From contig NZ_CAMIOH010000089.1 of NCBI RefSeq assembly GCF_946221145.1, forward strand, positions 1 to 12,228: DNA of 12,228 nt, read 5' to 3'. Below, piece after piece: positions 1-7,060 of the stretch; the stretch's first letter is position 1, and every line of letters begins with the position of its first letter. The position numbers and the translations under genes are program-made. The notes below the pieces were generated by a model. The model was not told where the DNA came from. It ran no database searches and saw nothing but the letters and a program-made list of their open reading frames with translations. This DNA comes from an uncultured Paracoccus sp. (GTDB taxonomy: Bacteria; Pseudomonadota; Alphaproteobacteria; Rhodobacterales; Rhodobacteraceae).

Positions 1-727
1 GGTCTATGCCGAGGCCGCCAGCCTGCCGGGGCTGAAGGTCGTGGGTGTCGATGTGCATATCGGCAGCCAGTTGACCGATCTGGACCCTTTCCGCGCGGCC
101 TATGCCAAGGTGGCGGATCTGACCCGCGCGCTGCGCGCCGATGGTCATGCGATCACCCGGCTGGATCTGGGCGGCGGCCTGGGCATCCCCTATCGCCGCG
201 ACAACAACGCGCCGCCCTTGCCCATCGAATACGGCGCCGTCATCCGCGAGACGGTCGGCGATCTGGGCTGCGAGATCGAGATCGAGCCGGGCCGCAATAT
301 CGTCGGCAATGCCGGGATCCTGCTGTCGGAAGTGATCTATGTGAAGGCAGGCGAGGGCCGGGATTTCCTGATCGTGGACGCGGCGATGAACGACCTTTTG
401 CGCCCGGCCATGTACGGCGCCCATCACGACATCGTGCCGGTGGTCGAACCGGCGGTGGGTGCCGCAGTGCGGCCCTTCGACGTGGTGGGTCCGGTCTGCG
501 AATCGGGGGACACCTTCCAGAAGGGCGCGGAACTGCCCGATATGGCGGCAGGGGATCTGATCGCCTTCCGGTCGGCGGGGGCTTATGGCGCGGTAATGGC
601 CTCGGAATACAATTCCCGGCCGCTGGTGCCCGAGGTTCTGGTCAGCAGCGATCACTTCGCCGTCATCAGGGCAAGGCCGTCGTTTGAGGAGATGCTGGCC
701 CGGGATAGCATCCCGGAATGGCTTTGA
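1..727 (+). CDS. lysA: Diaminopimelate decarboxylase, C-terminal part (5' end outside window)
   Basis: This PLP enzyme decarboxylates meso-2,6-diaminopimelate to L-lysine, the last step of lysine synthesis, in the cytoplasm. The reading frame is open from base 2, so about 241 residues of the usual ~420 are present; the N-terminal part with the PLP-binding lysine lies upstream. Visible family motifs are DVHIGSQL near the left edge, the glycine loop DLGGGLGIPY (about 165-195) that holds the PLP phosphate, EPGRNIVGNAG (about 280-315), the CESGD motif (about 498-513) that supplies the active-site Cys from the partner subunit of the dimer, and the C-terminal AYGAVMASEYNSRP segment. The TGA stop is at 725-727. 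The next gene follows on the same strand after a hairpin repeat, a common alphaproteobacterial arrangement. Nothing looks damaged; identification is secure. Confidence 0.97.
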   Translation, partial: VYAEAASLPGLKVVGVDVHIGSQLTDLDPFRAAYAKVADLTRALRADGHAITRLDLGGGLGIPYRRDNNAPPLPIEYGAVIRETVGDLGCEIEIEPGRNIVGNAGILLSEVIYVKAGEGRDFLIVDAAMNDLLRPAMYGAHHDIVPVVEPAVGAAVRPFDVVGPVCESGDTFQKGAELPDMAAGDLIAFRSAGAYGAVMASEYNSRPLVPEVLVSSDHFAVIRARPSFEEMLARDSIPEWL

Positions 728-750
728 CGCGGCATCAGCCCGATCCGTTG

Positions 751-798
751 CAGCCGGGGGCGCTGCCCCCGGACCCCCGGGATATTTCGACCAGAATG
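751..798 (+). repeat. Hairpin / GGATATTT intergenic repeat, copy A
   Basis: A perfect 8-bp inverted repeat, CCGGGGGC (754-761) and GCCCCCGG (765-772) around a 3-base loop, is followed by GGACCCCC (771-778) and GGATATTT (780-787). It lies 27 bases after the lysA stop. The same modules recur at 8091-8137 and, more degenerate, at 11503-11630. The ATG at 796 sits at the end of the element, and copy B also ends with ATGAA at the equivalent place. It could fold as a terminator-like hairpin behind lysA, although no clean U-tract follows the stem. Confidence 0.75.
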
Positions 799-3267
799 AA
801 TGGGCCTGTCGGCCGTGCGCTGACCCTGACCCGATGGGGAATGGTCTGGGAACAGGCGGCGCGCGCCTTTTGGCCGCTGGCGACGGTGCTGGCGCTGTTG
901 TTCGCGGGCTTTGCCCTGGGTGTCGTGGCCGTGGTGCCCGGGCCGGTTCTGCCCTGGCTGGCGGGCGCGGCGGTCCTGTTGCTGATCTGGACCGCGATCC
1001 GGGGCGGGATGCGCTTGCGCCGGGTGCGCGCGGCCGATGCGGTCGAAAGGCTGGACCGGACCCTGCCGGGGCGCCCGTTGGCAGCGCTGTCGGACCGCGC
1101 GGCCATCGGCGGCGAAGGCGCCCTGTGGCAGGCCCATCTGGCGCAGATGCAGGCCCGCGCCGCCCTGGCACGGGCGGTGCGGCCCGATGCGGGGCTGGTG
1201 CGGCGCGATCCCTTTGCGCTGCGTCTGGCCGGGCTGGTGGCACTGGTCATGGCGCTGATCTTTGGCGGCGCGGCGCAGATGGGGCAGGGGGTCGCGGCGC
1301 TGGCGGCCACCGTGTCCCGGCCTGTCGGCGCTGATGTGGTGCCCACCGGGCCAAGCTGGGAGGGCTGGGCCGAGCCGCCCGCCTATACCCGCCGCCCGAC
1401 CATCTATCTGAACGCCTTGGCCGAAGGCCAGACGCTGGAACTGCCCAAGGGCAGCGCCGTGACCTTTCGCCTGTATGGCGAGGGTGCGGCGGTCACGCAG
1501 GATATCGGCCCCGCCGTCGGCGACGATCCGCAGGCGCCGGGTTTTCGGGCCGAGAACTCGGGCGTGATCCAGGTGGCGGATCGTCGCTTTGATGTGACCG
1601 TGCTGCCGGACAATCCACCGGTGATCCAGGCGGGGGCCGCGCCGCTGCGCCGTGCCGATGGCCGGATGGTTCAGGATTTCCAGGCCAGCGACGATCACGG
1701 GGTCGTTTCGGGCCAGGCGATCATCACGCTGGACCTGCCCGGCATGGACCGCCGCTTTGGTCTGGCGATCGAGCCCGAGCCGCGCCCGGCGGTCGAGCTG
1801 TCCTTGCCCATGCCGCGCGGCGACCGCCATCAGGTGCAGGGCCAGTTGACCGAGGATCTGTCCCGCCACCCCTGGGCCAACCTGCCGGTCAGCGTCGCGC
1901 TGCGCGCTGTGGACGGGATCGAGCAGGTGGGCGAGGCCCAGCCGATGCGCACCGTCCTGCCGGGGCGGCGCTTCTTCAACCCCATGGCCGCCGCGCTGAT
2001 CGAATTGCGGCGCGACCTGCTGTGGTCGCGCGATAATGCCGGGCGCAGCGCCGAGATTCTGCGGGCCGTCACCTGGCAGCCCGAAGGGTTCGTGGAACGC
2101 CCGCTGTATCTGCAACTGCGCGGTGCGGTGAACCTGCTGGAGGGGCCGGCGCTGACCGACAAGATGCGCGATGATCTGGCCGAGGCGCTGTGGCAGGCGG
2201 CGATCCAGCTGGAAGATGGCGGGCTGTCCGATGCCCTGGAGCGGATGCGGCAGGCCCAGCAGAAGCTGTCCGAGGCGATCCGCAACGGCGCCAGCCCCGA
2301 CGAAATCCAGCGGCTGATGGACGAGCTGAAAGAGGCGACGGATGCCTATACCGACATGCTGGCCCAGCAGGAAGAGCAGCAGGATCCGTCCGAGCGGTTC
2401 ACCGGAAACCAGCCCTCGCAGACCATCACCGGCGACCAGATCCAGCAGATGATGGACGAAATCCAGCGTCTGATGAACGAAGGCCGCATGGCCGAGGCGC
2501 AGGAATTGCTGGAACAGTTCAACCGCATGATGGAGAATTTGCAGGTTCGCCAAAGCCAGGGCCAAGGCCAGGGTGAGGGTCAGCAGGGCAGCAGCGGCAA
2601 TCAGCCGATGAACCGCCTGGCCGACACGCTGCGCGAGCAGCAGCGCCTGTCGGACGAGGCGTTCCGCGACATGCAGGAACAGTTCGGGCAGGGCCAGATG
2701 GGCCAGCCCTCGCCCGATGCACAGGGCCTGGCCGACCAGCAGCGTCAGTTGAGAGAGCAATTGGGGCAGCAGCAGGGACTGTTGCCCGGCCAGGGGTCCC
2801 CCGGCGGGGACGAGGCGCGGCGGCAGTTGGATGAGGCGGGCCGCGCGATGGAAGAGGCCGAACGCGCGCTGCGCGAGGGCGACAGCGGCGGCGCGCTGCA
2901 ACGCCAGGCCGATGCGATCCAGTCGATGCGCGAAGGGATGCGCGCGCTTGGCGACATGCTGGCGCAGCAGGGACAACAGGGCCAGCAAGGCGAAGGCCAG
3001 CAGCAAGGCCAGGAGGGGCAGCGTCCCGGCGGCGGCGACCGCGCGGGGCAGGGACAAAGCATGGGCCAGCGTCCGGCCCTGGATCCGCTGGGCCGTCAGC
3101 GCGACGGTAACGGCAATGTCATTGCCGGAGGGGATCCGCTGGCCGAAGGCGTCGATCCGGCCCGCCGCGCCCGCGACCTGCTGGACGAGATTCGCCGCCG
3201 CACCGGCCAGCCCGAACGGCCCCAGGATGAGCGAGACTATCTGGGGCGGCTTCTGGACCGGTTCTGA
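796..3267 (+). CDS. TIGR02302 / DUF4175 family membrane protein of unknown function
   Basis: About 823 residues from ATG 796. I recognise the family from size, layout and position after lysA; its biochemical role is unknown. The N-terminus has hydrophobic segments at about residues 26-47 and 51-67 and a third near 139-160. A long soluble, probably periplasmic, part follows. From about residue 515 onwards it is rich in Gln, Glu, Met and Gly, with charged helical stretches that could form coiled coils, and repeated GQGQ/QQGQ tracts (bases about 2560-3060). An in-frame ATG at 718 overlaps the lysA stop and would add 26 residues. I prefer 796 because the LTRWGMVWEQAARAFW segment that resembles the family's start follows it closely, and because 718-795 reads through an intergenic hairpin repeat. 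Neither start has a strong ribosome-binding site. The stop at 3265-3267 abuts the stop of the convergent gene. Confidence 0.92.
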   Translation: MNGPVGRALTLTRWGMVWEQAARAFWPLATVLALLFAGFALGVVAVVPGPVLPWLAGAAVLLLIWTAIRGGMRLRRVRAADAVERLDRTLPGRPLAALSDRAAIGGEGALWQAHLAQMQARAALARAVRPDAGLVRRDPFALRLAGLVALVMALIFGGAAQMGQGVAALAATVSRPVGADVVPTGPSWEGWAEPPAYTRRPTIYLNALAEGQTLELPKGSAVTFRLYGEGAAVTQDIGPAVGDDPQAPGFRAENSGVIQVADRRFDVTVLPDNPPVIQAGAAPLRRADGRMVQDFQASDDHGVVSGQAIITLDLPGMDRRFGLAIEPEPRPAVELSLPMPRGDRHQVQGQLTEDLSRHPWANLPVSVALRAVDGIEQVGEAQPMRTVLPGRRFFNPMAAALIELRRDLLWSRDNAGRSAEILRAVTWQPEGFVERPLYLQLRGAVNLLEGPALTDKMRDDLAEALWQAAIQLEDGGLSDALERMRQAQQKLSEAIRNGASPDEIQRLMDELKEATDAYTDMLAQQEEQQDPSERFTGNQPSQTITGDQIQQMMDEIQRLMNEGRMAEAQELLEQFNRMMENLQVRQSQGQGQGEGQQGSSGNQPMNRLADTLREQQRLSDEAFRDMQEQFGQGQMGQPSPDAQGLADQQRQLREQLGQQQGLLPGQGSPGGDEARRQLDEAGRAMEEAERALREGDSGGALQRQADAIQSMREGMRALGDMLAQQGQQGQQGEGQQQGQEGQRPGGGDRAGQGQSMGQRPALDPLGRQRDGNGNVIAGGDPLAEGVDPARRARDLLDEIRRRTGQPERPQDERDYLGRLLDRF

Positions 3268-3951
3268 TCAGCGGACCAGCGTGGCGGCGCGGTCCTGCAA
3301 CCACAGCCGCGCCCCGTCCAGGCCGGCCCGAAGCTGCATCATCCCGTTGCCAAGCCCGCCCTGATCGGCCAGCCGGGGCGCCAGCAGATAGACCGCCACC
3401 ACGCCCGCCGCCAGCATCACGGCCAGCCCGAAGCCCATGCGATAACCGCCGGGCTTGCGGGGCGGCACGACCCGCACGGCAGGCACCGATTCCCTGACGA
3501 CGGATTCCCGGATGACAGGCGCCGGCTCGGATATTTCGGGCAAATCAGGCGCGGGCGGCATCGGTTGCGGCAGATCCGGCAGCACCGCTTCGGTGGGCTT
3601 GGCGTCGAAGTGGCGGGTGATGGTCGTCGCGGGCCATTCCGGGTCGCCGGACGCGCGCGGGGCGGGTGCGGCTTCGGTCCCCTCGGCCGCGCGGGCGCGG
3701 CGTTCGTGCTCGACCTCTTCGCGCAGGATGTCCAGGACGCTGTCGGGCAACCGGCGGCTGGGCGGTGGCAGGTCGGCGGGCGGTTCCGCGGCAGGCAGGG
3801 CCTGGAACTCGGCCAGGTCCAGGGGGGCCGCGCTGTGCCAGACATTGCCGCAGGCGCTGCACTCGACCTCTCGGCCCCCGGGGGGGATGGCGGTATCGGG
3901 CACGCGGTATTCGGCTGCGCAACCCGGACAGATCAACCGTATTTCCGCCAT
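3268..3951 (-). CDS. Zinc-ribbon (MJ0042-type) single-pass membrane protein
   Basis: A 227-residue protein on the minus strand. The N-terminus carries two Cys pairs, CPGC at residues 8-11 and CSAC at 31-34, spaced like the MJ0042/zinc_ribbon_5 finger, with GNVWHS just after the second pair as is typical. A Pro/Glu/Ala-rich middle, probably disordered, leads to a hydrophobic segment at about 172-192 and a short amphipathic tail. It therefore looks like a cytoplasmic zinc finger anchored by one C-terminal membrane helix. The start at 3951 has a good ribosome-binding site, GAGGGG (complement of 3957-3962), five bases upstream. The frame stays open far upstream, but that part is antisense to ftsE and ftsX. 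It is divergent from ftsE and converges with the TIGR02302 gene with no bases between their stops. Its function is not known; an envelope or division role is only suggested by the neighbours. Confidence 0.9.
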   Translation of the reverse strand: MAEIRLICPGCAAEYRVPDTAIPPGGREVECSACGNVWHSAAPLDLAEFQALPAAEPPADLPPPSRRLPDSVLDILREEVEHERRARAAEGTEAAPAPRASGDPEWPATTITRHFDAKPTEAVLPDLPQPMPPAPDLPEISEPAPVIRESVVRESVPAVRVVPPRKPGGYRMGFGLAVMLAAGVVAVYLLAPRLADQGGLGNGMMQLRAGLDGARLWLQDRAATLVR

Positions 3952-4058
3952 TCCGACCCCTCGCATTCGCCTTGTGGCTGTTCTATCAAGCGCGGAGCCG
4001 GCTTCCAAGCCGGGCCGGGCCCGAAAGACGGGCCGATGACGGAACAAGGGGGTTGCGC
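3952..4058. promoter_or_regulatory. Divergent intergenic region with two tandem hairpins before ftsE
   Basis: This region must carry the starts of transcription for the zinc-ribbon gene (minus) and ftsE (plus). Two inverted repeats lie in tandem: CCGGCTT (3998-4004) with AAGCCGG (4007-4013) over a 2-base loop, and GGCCCG (4018-4023) with CGGGCC (4029-4034) over a 5-base loop. On the minus strand, TTGATA (complement of 3984-3989) resembles a -35 box, but no convincing -10 follows at the right distance. No good sigma-70 promoter was found toward ftsE. The hairpins could be an operator or leader structure, or chance pairing in GC-rich DNA. Confidence 0.4.
4046..4052 (+). promoter_or_regulatory. 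Ribosome-binding site that fixes the TTG start of ftsE
   Basis: AAGGGGG ends six bases before TTG 4059. This spacing supports a TTG start rather than the in-frame ATG at 4068, which would be 15 bases away. It also agrees with the protein, since FtsE usually begins with M-I-E followed by a V/F-rich strand. Confidence 0.65.
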
Positions 4059-4733
4059 TTGATCGAGATGCAGGATGTCGGCTTCGGCTATCACGGGGGG
4101 GCCGAGCTGCTGTCGAACATGACGCTGACCTTGCAGCCGGGCATGTTCCATTTCCTGACCGGCCCGTCGGGGTCGGGCAAGACCACGCTGCTGCGGCTGT
4201 GCTATGCCGACCTGCTGCCCACGTCCGGGCAGATGACCGCCTTTGGCGGTGACGTGCGTCAGCTGACCCGCGACGGCATTTCCGACCTGCGCCGCCGGGT
4301 GGGCGTCGTGCTTCAGGACACGCAGTTTCTGGATCACCTGCCGGTCGCGGAAAACGTCGCCCTGCCGCTGTCGGTATCCGGCCAGCCCGTGGATCTGGAG
4401 GCGCTGCGCGATCTGCTGGGCTGGGTCGGCCTGTCCCAGCACGCCCGCGCCATGCCGCCGTCGCTGTCGGGCGGCGAACGGCAGCGCGCCGCCCTGGCCC
4501 GCGCGGTGATCCTGTCGCCCGATCTGGTGCTGGCGGACGAACCGACCGGCAATCTGGACTGGGACATGTCGGTCCGGCTGATGCAGCTGCTGATCGAGCT
4601 GAACAAGTCCGGCAAGACCGTGCTGGTCGCGACCCATGACCTGAACCTGATCCGCGCGACCAAGGCGCAGGTCGCGGCCCGCGTGCTGCGGATCGCGAAC
4701 GGAACGTTGCAGCTTGCGGGGGCCGATCTGTGA
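4059..4733 (+). CDS. ftsE: Cell division ATP-binding protein FtsE
   Basis: The ATPase of the FtsEX complex, an ABC-type machine that does not transport but uses ATP to activate peptidoglycan hydrolases at the division septum. At 224 residues it has the usual FtsE length. All ABC motifs are present: Walker A GPSGSGKT (35-42), Q-loop Gln86, signature LSGGERQR (136-143), Walker B LVLADEP with Glu161 (156-162), D-loop GNLD, and the switch His193 in ATHD. The frame continues upstream without a stop, but a ribosome-binding site points to the TTG at 4059. The stop overlaps the ftsX start by four bases (GTGA, 4730-4733), so translation is probably coupled and subunits made in equal amounts. The neighbouring ftsX confirms the call over other small ABC ATPases such as LolD. 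Confidence 0.95.
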   Translation: MIEMQDVGFGYHGGAELLSNMTLTLQPGMFHFLTGPSGSGKTTLLRLCYADLLPTSGQMTAFGGDVRQLTRDGISDLRRRVGVVLQDTQFLDHLPVAENVALPLSVSGQPVDLEALRDLLGWVGLSQHARAMPPSLSGGERQRAALARAVILSPDLVLADEPTGNLDWDMSVRLMQLLIELNKSGKTVLVATHDLNLIRATKAQVAARVLRIANGTLQLAGADL

Positions 4734-5656
4734 AACGGGCTGATTTTCGTGCGCTGAACCTTAAGGCGCTGTGGCAGGGGTTGATGCGCGACGGCGGATC
4801 GGGCGACCGGATCGTGCCGCCGACCGGGTTCACTGCGCAACTGACGCTGTTTTCCGCGGGCGCGATGGCGTTCCTGGCGGTCTTTGCCCTGGCCTTGTCC
4901 CTGGCGACGGGACGGCTGGCGGATCGCTGGGCCAGCGAACTGGCGGGATCGGTCACGGTGCGGGTCAGCGCGTCATCCGACGAACAGTCGGCACGAACCC
5001 AGGCCGCGATGCAGGTTCTGTCGACGACGCCGGGCGCGGGCCAGCCGCGCCTGCTGCCCGACGATGAGGTCGCGGCACTGCTGACACCGTGGTTCGGCCC
5101 CGACATGCCGGTCGATGCGCTGCCGGTCCCCGCGCTGATCGACCTGCCCATCGCCGGAGACGATTTCGACGCCCAGGGCCTGGCGCTGCGGCTGGAGGCC
5201 GAGGCGCCGGGCGCGGTGCTGGACGACCATACGGAATGGCGGCGTCCGCTGGTGACGGCGGCCAACCGGCTGAGGGCGTTGGGCATCGTGTCGCTGGTGC
5301 TGATCGCCGCGGCTTCGGCGGCGATGATCACGCTGGCCGCCAAGGCGGCGCTTGCGGCGAACGGGCAGGTGATCCGGGTGCTGCGGCTGATCGGCGCGCG
5401 TGACCTGACCATCGCCACCGCCTTCGTGCGCCGCTTTACCAAGCGGGCGGCGGTGGGCGCCACGGTCGGGACGCTGTGCGGCATGGCGGGCATCGCCCTG
5501 CTGCCTGGCATGAATGCCGCGGGCGGATTCCTGACCGGGCTGGGCTTTCAGGGCTGGGGCTGGCTTTTGCCGCTGCTGATCCCGGTGATTGCCGCCGCCG
5601 TCGGCTTCTTCGCGACCCGCTGGGCGGCGCTGAAGATGCTGGGGGCGGTCAGATGA
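4730..5656 (+). CDS. ftsX: Cell division protein FtsX, permease-like subunit
   Basis: The membrane partner of FtsE, 308 residues. Four hydrophobic segments fit the FtsX topology: about 38-60, 183-207, 240-260 and 277-297. The stretch between the first two (about 61-180) would be the periplasmic domain that contacts peptidoglycan hydrolases or their activators. The segment VIRVLRLIGARD (214-225) matches the conserved cytoplasmic coupling region of FtsX that follows the second membrane helix. The N-terminal ~35 residues are polar and cytoplasmic. It starts with GTG at 4730 inside the ftsE stop, and its stop overlaps the plsC start by four bases (ATGA, 5653-5656). The sequence of FtsX is poorly conserved in general, so the call relies on topology, that motif and pairing with ftsE. 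Confidence 0.94.
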   Translation: MKRADFRALNLKALWQGLMRDGGSGDRIVPPTGFTAQLTLFSAGAMAFLAVFALALSLATGRLADRWASELAGSVTVRVSASSDEQSARTQAAMQVLSTTPGAGQPRLLPDDEVAALLTPWFGPDMPVDALPVPALIDLPIAGDDFDAQGLALRLEAEAPGAVLDDHTEWRRPLVTAANRLRALGIVSLVLIAAASAAMITLAAKAALAANGQVIRVLRLIGARDLTIATAFVRRFTKRAAVGATVGTLCGMAGIALLPGMNAAGGFLTGLGFQGWGWLLPLLIPVIAAAVGFFATRWAALKMLGAVR

Positions 5657-6480
5657 ACCATCAGGCAGCAGCGGCGCGGGCGGCGGGGGGGCACGCGCAA
5701 TCGCCCCTGCCCGGACCGCTGACGCCCTGGCAATATGGGCAGAACGCGCTGTATTACCTGCATGTCGCGCTTGCGACCATTGTGATCGGGCTGCTGGGGC
5801 TGCCCGCGCTGCTGCGCCACGGCCGGGCGGGCGCGAACCGGGTGGCGACCCGCTGGATCGGATACATGCTGTGGGCCGCCCGCCTGCATCTGGGCGTCAC
5901 CTGCGAGGTGCGCGGAACGCCCCCCACCGAAGACTGCATCGTTGCGGCCAAGCACCAGTGCTTCCTGGACATTCTTGTCATCGCCCATGCCGTCCCGCGC
6001 CGCGCCTTCATCATGAAAAAGCAGGTGCTGCATGTCCCGATCATGGGATGGTATGCGTGGAAAGTCGGCTGCATCCCCATCGACCGTTCGCGCGGCCGCG
6101 ACGCCATGCGCGCCATCTCGGCCGAGATCAACGCCCGCCTGTCGGGCGCCGAGGGGCTGGGCCAGCTGATCATCTATCCCGAAGGCACCCGCACCCTGCC
6201 GGGCGAACGCCGCGCCTATAAGCACGGGGTCAGCACGATCCGCGCGGGCACCGGCTTGTCCGTCGTGCCGGTCGCGGTGAATACCGGGCTGTTCTGGCCA
6301 CGCAAGGGCTGGGGCATCCGTCCGGGCCGCGCGGTGGTGGAGTTCCTGCCGGTGATCCCGCCCGAGGTTCCGGCCGAGGGCTTCATCCCCCGGCTGGAGG
6401 CCGAGGTGGAAACGCATTCCGACAGGCTGATGGCAGAGGCGGGCTTTCCCCATGAACTGGCTGCAACCGACCGATCTTGA
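5653..6480 (+). CDS. plsC: 1-acyl-sn-glycerol-3-phosphate acyltransferase (PlsC family)
   Basis: This membrane enzyme transfers an acyl chain to lysophosphatidic acid to give phosphatidic acid, the precursor of all phospholipids. At 275 residues it has a Pro/Ala-rich N-terminal extension of about 25 residues, one clear hydrophobic segment at about 33-54 and the acyltransferase domain. Catalytic motif I (HX4D) is HQCFLD at 101-106. The GCIPIDR block (139-145) matches the FIDR-type motif II, YPEGTR (175-180) is motif III, and VVPVAVN (204-210) is motif IV. A Cys stands at 103, where Ser is common in this family. The gene overlaps ftsX by four bases and the next gene by 29, so it belongs to the ftsEX transcription unit. 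The exact acyl acceptor cannot be told from sequence; some PlsC-like proteins acylate ornithine lipids instead. Confidence 0.93.
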   Translation: MNHQAAAARAAGGHAQSPLPGPLTPWQYGQNALYYLHVALATIVIGLLGLPALLRHGRAGANRVATRWIGYMLWAARLHLGVTCEVRGTPPTEDCIVAAKHQCFLDILVIAHAVPRRAFIMKKQVLHVPIMGWYAWKVGCIPIDRSRGRDAMRAISAEINARLSGAEGLGQLIIYPEGTRTLPGERRAYKHGVSTIRAGTGLSVVPVAVNTGLFWPRKGWGIRPGRAVVEFLPVIPPEVPAEGFIPRLEAEVETHSDRLMAEAGFPHELAATDRS

Positions 6481-7054
6481 GACGATCTATGGCACACCGG
6501 GCGCAACGTCGCTGCGCAAGGTGGCCGACCGGCTGACCCCGGATTACGCGGCCTTCATCGCCCGGTCGCGGTTCTGCGTGCTGACGACCGTCGGCCCCGA
6601 GGGCACCGATGGCAGCCCGCGCGGCGATGACGGTCCGGTGGTGCAGGCATTGGATGACCGGCATCTGGCGCTGCCCGACTGGCGCGGCAATGACCGCATT
6701 GATTCGCTGCGCAACATTCTGCGCGACGGTCGCGTCAGCCTGATGTTCCTGGTGCGCGGATCGGGAAATGCGATCCGGGTCAACGGCACCGCGCGGATCA
6801 CCGACGATGCCGACCTGCGTCAAAGCCTGTCCCATCAGGACAAGCTGCCCCGCAGCGTGATCGTCATCCAGATCGCCGAGATCTATTTCCAATGCGCCCG
6901 TGCGGTGATCCGCGCCGGGCTGTGGTCGGGCGTCGATGACAGCGCGGGCCTGCCGACGCCCGGTCAGATCCTGGCCAATATGACCGAGGGACGCGTGGGC
7001 GGGGCGGATTACGACGCCGAATGGCCAGGGCGCGCCGCCGCGACCATGTGGTGA
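6452..7054 (+). CDS. Pyridoxamine 5'-phosphate oxidase-like FMN flavoprotein (MSMEG_1061-like)
   Basis: A 200-residue protein with the split-barrel flavin-binding fold signature of the PPOX superfamily. The order of blocks resembles the MSMEG_1061/DR2398 subgroup: FCVLTTVGPEGTDGSPRGD (about 46-64), LALPDWRGNDRIDSLRNIL (about 73-91) with the Arg/Asn residues expected around FMN phosphate, then the IRVNGTARITDDADL strand (about 109-123) and CARAVIRAGLW (about 149-159). It is not PdxH itself: the length and motifs differ and it lacks the PdxH C-terminus. The substrate is unknown. The start at 6452 lies inside the end of plsC (29-base overlap) and has AGAGG at 6435-6439, so it is probably the last gene of the ftsE-ftsX-plsC unit. 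Its stop is six bases from the stop of the convergent accA. The general family is solid; the subgroup name rests on memory of the motifs. Confidence 0.85.
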   Translation: MNWLQPTDLETIYGTPGATSLRKVADRLTPDYAAFIARSRFCVLTTVGPEGTDGSPRGDDGPVVQALDDRHLALPDWRGNDRIDSLRNILRDGRVSLMFLVRGSGNAIRVNGTARITDDADLRQSLSHQDKLPRSVIVIQIAEIYFQCARAVIRAGLWSGVDDSAGLPTPGQILANMTEGRVGGADYDAEWPGRAAATMW

Positions 7055-7060
7055 CCTGCG

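Noticed and set aside
718..795. Earlier start (ATG 718) for the TIGR02302 protein
   Set aside because: The added 26 residues are translated from an intergenic hairpin repeat and are unlike a membrane protein start. Not excluded, as it would give a 10-base overlap with lysA.
652..3057. 801-codon open frame on the minus strand, antisense to the TIGR02302 gene
   Set aside because: Its product is a Leu/Arg/Gln/His/Pro-rich string without a recognisable domain; long antisense frames are expected in GC-rich DNA, and the plus-strand gene has family support.
3952..5511. Upstream extension of the minus-strand zinc-ribbon frame to 5511
   Set aside because: It is antisense to ftsE and ftsX, Ser/Arg-rich and featureless. 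The zinc-ribbon protein has a normal start and ribosome-binding site at 3951.
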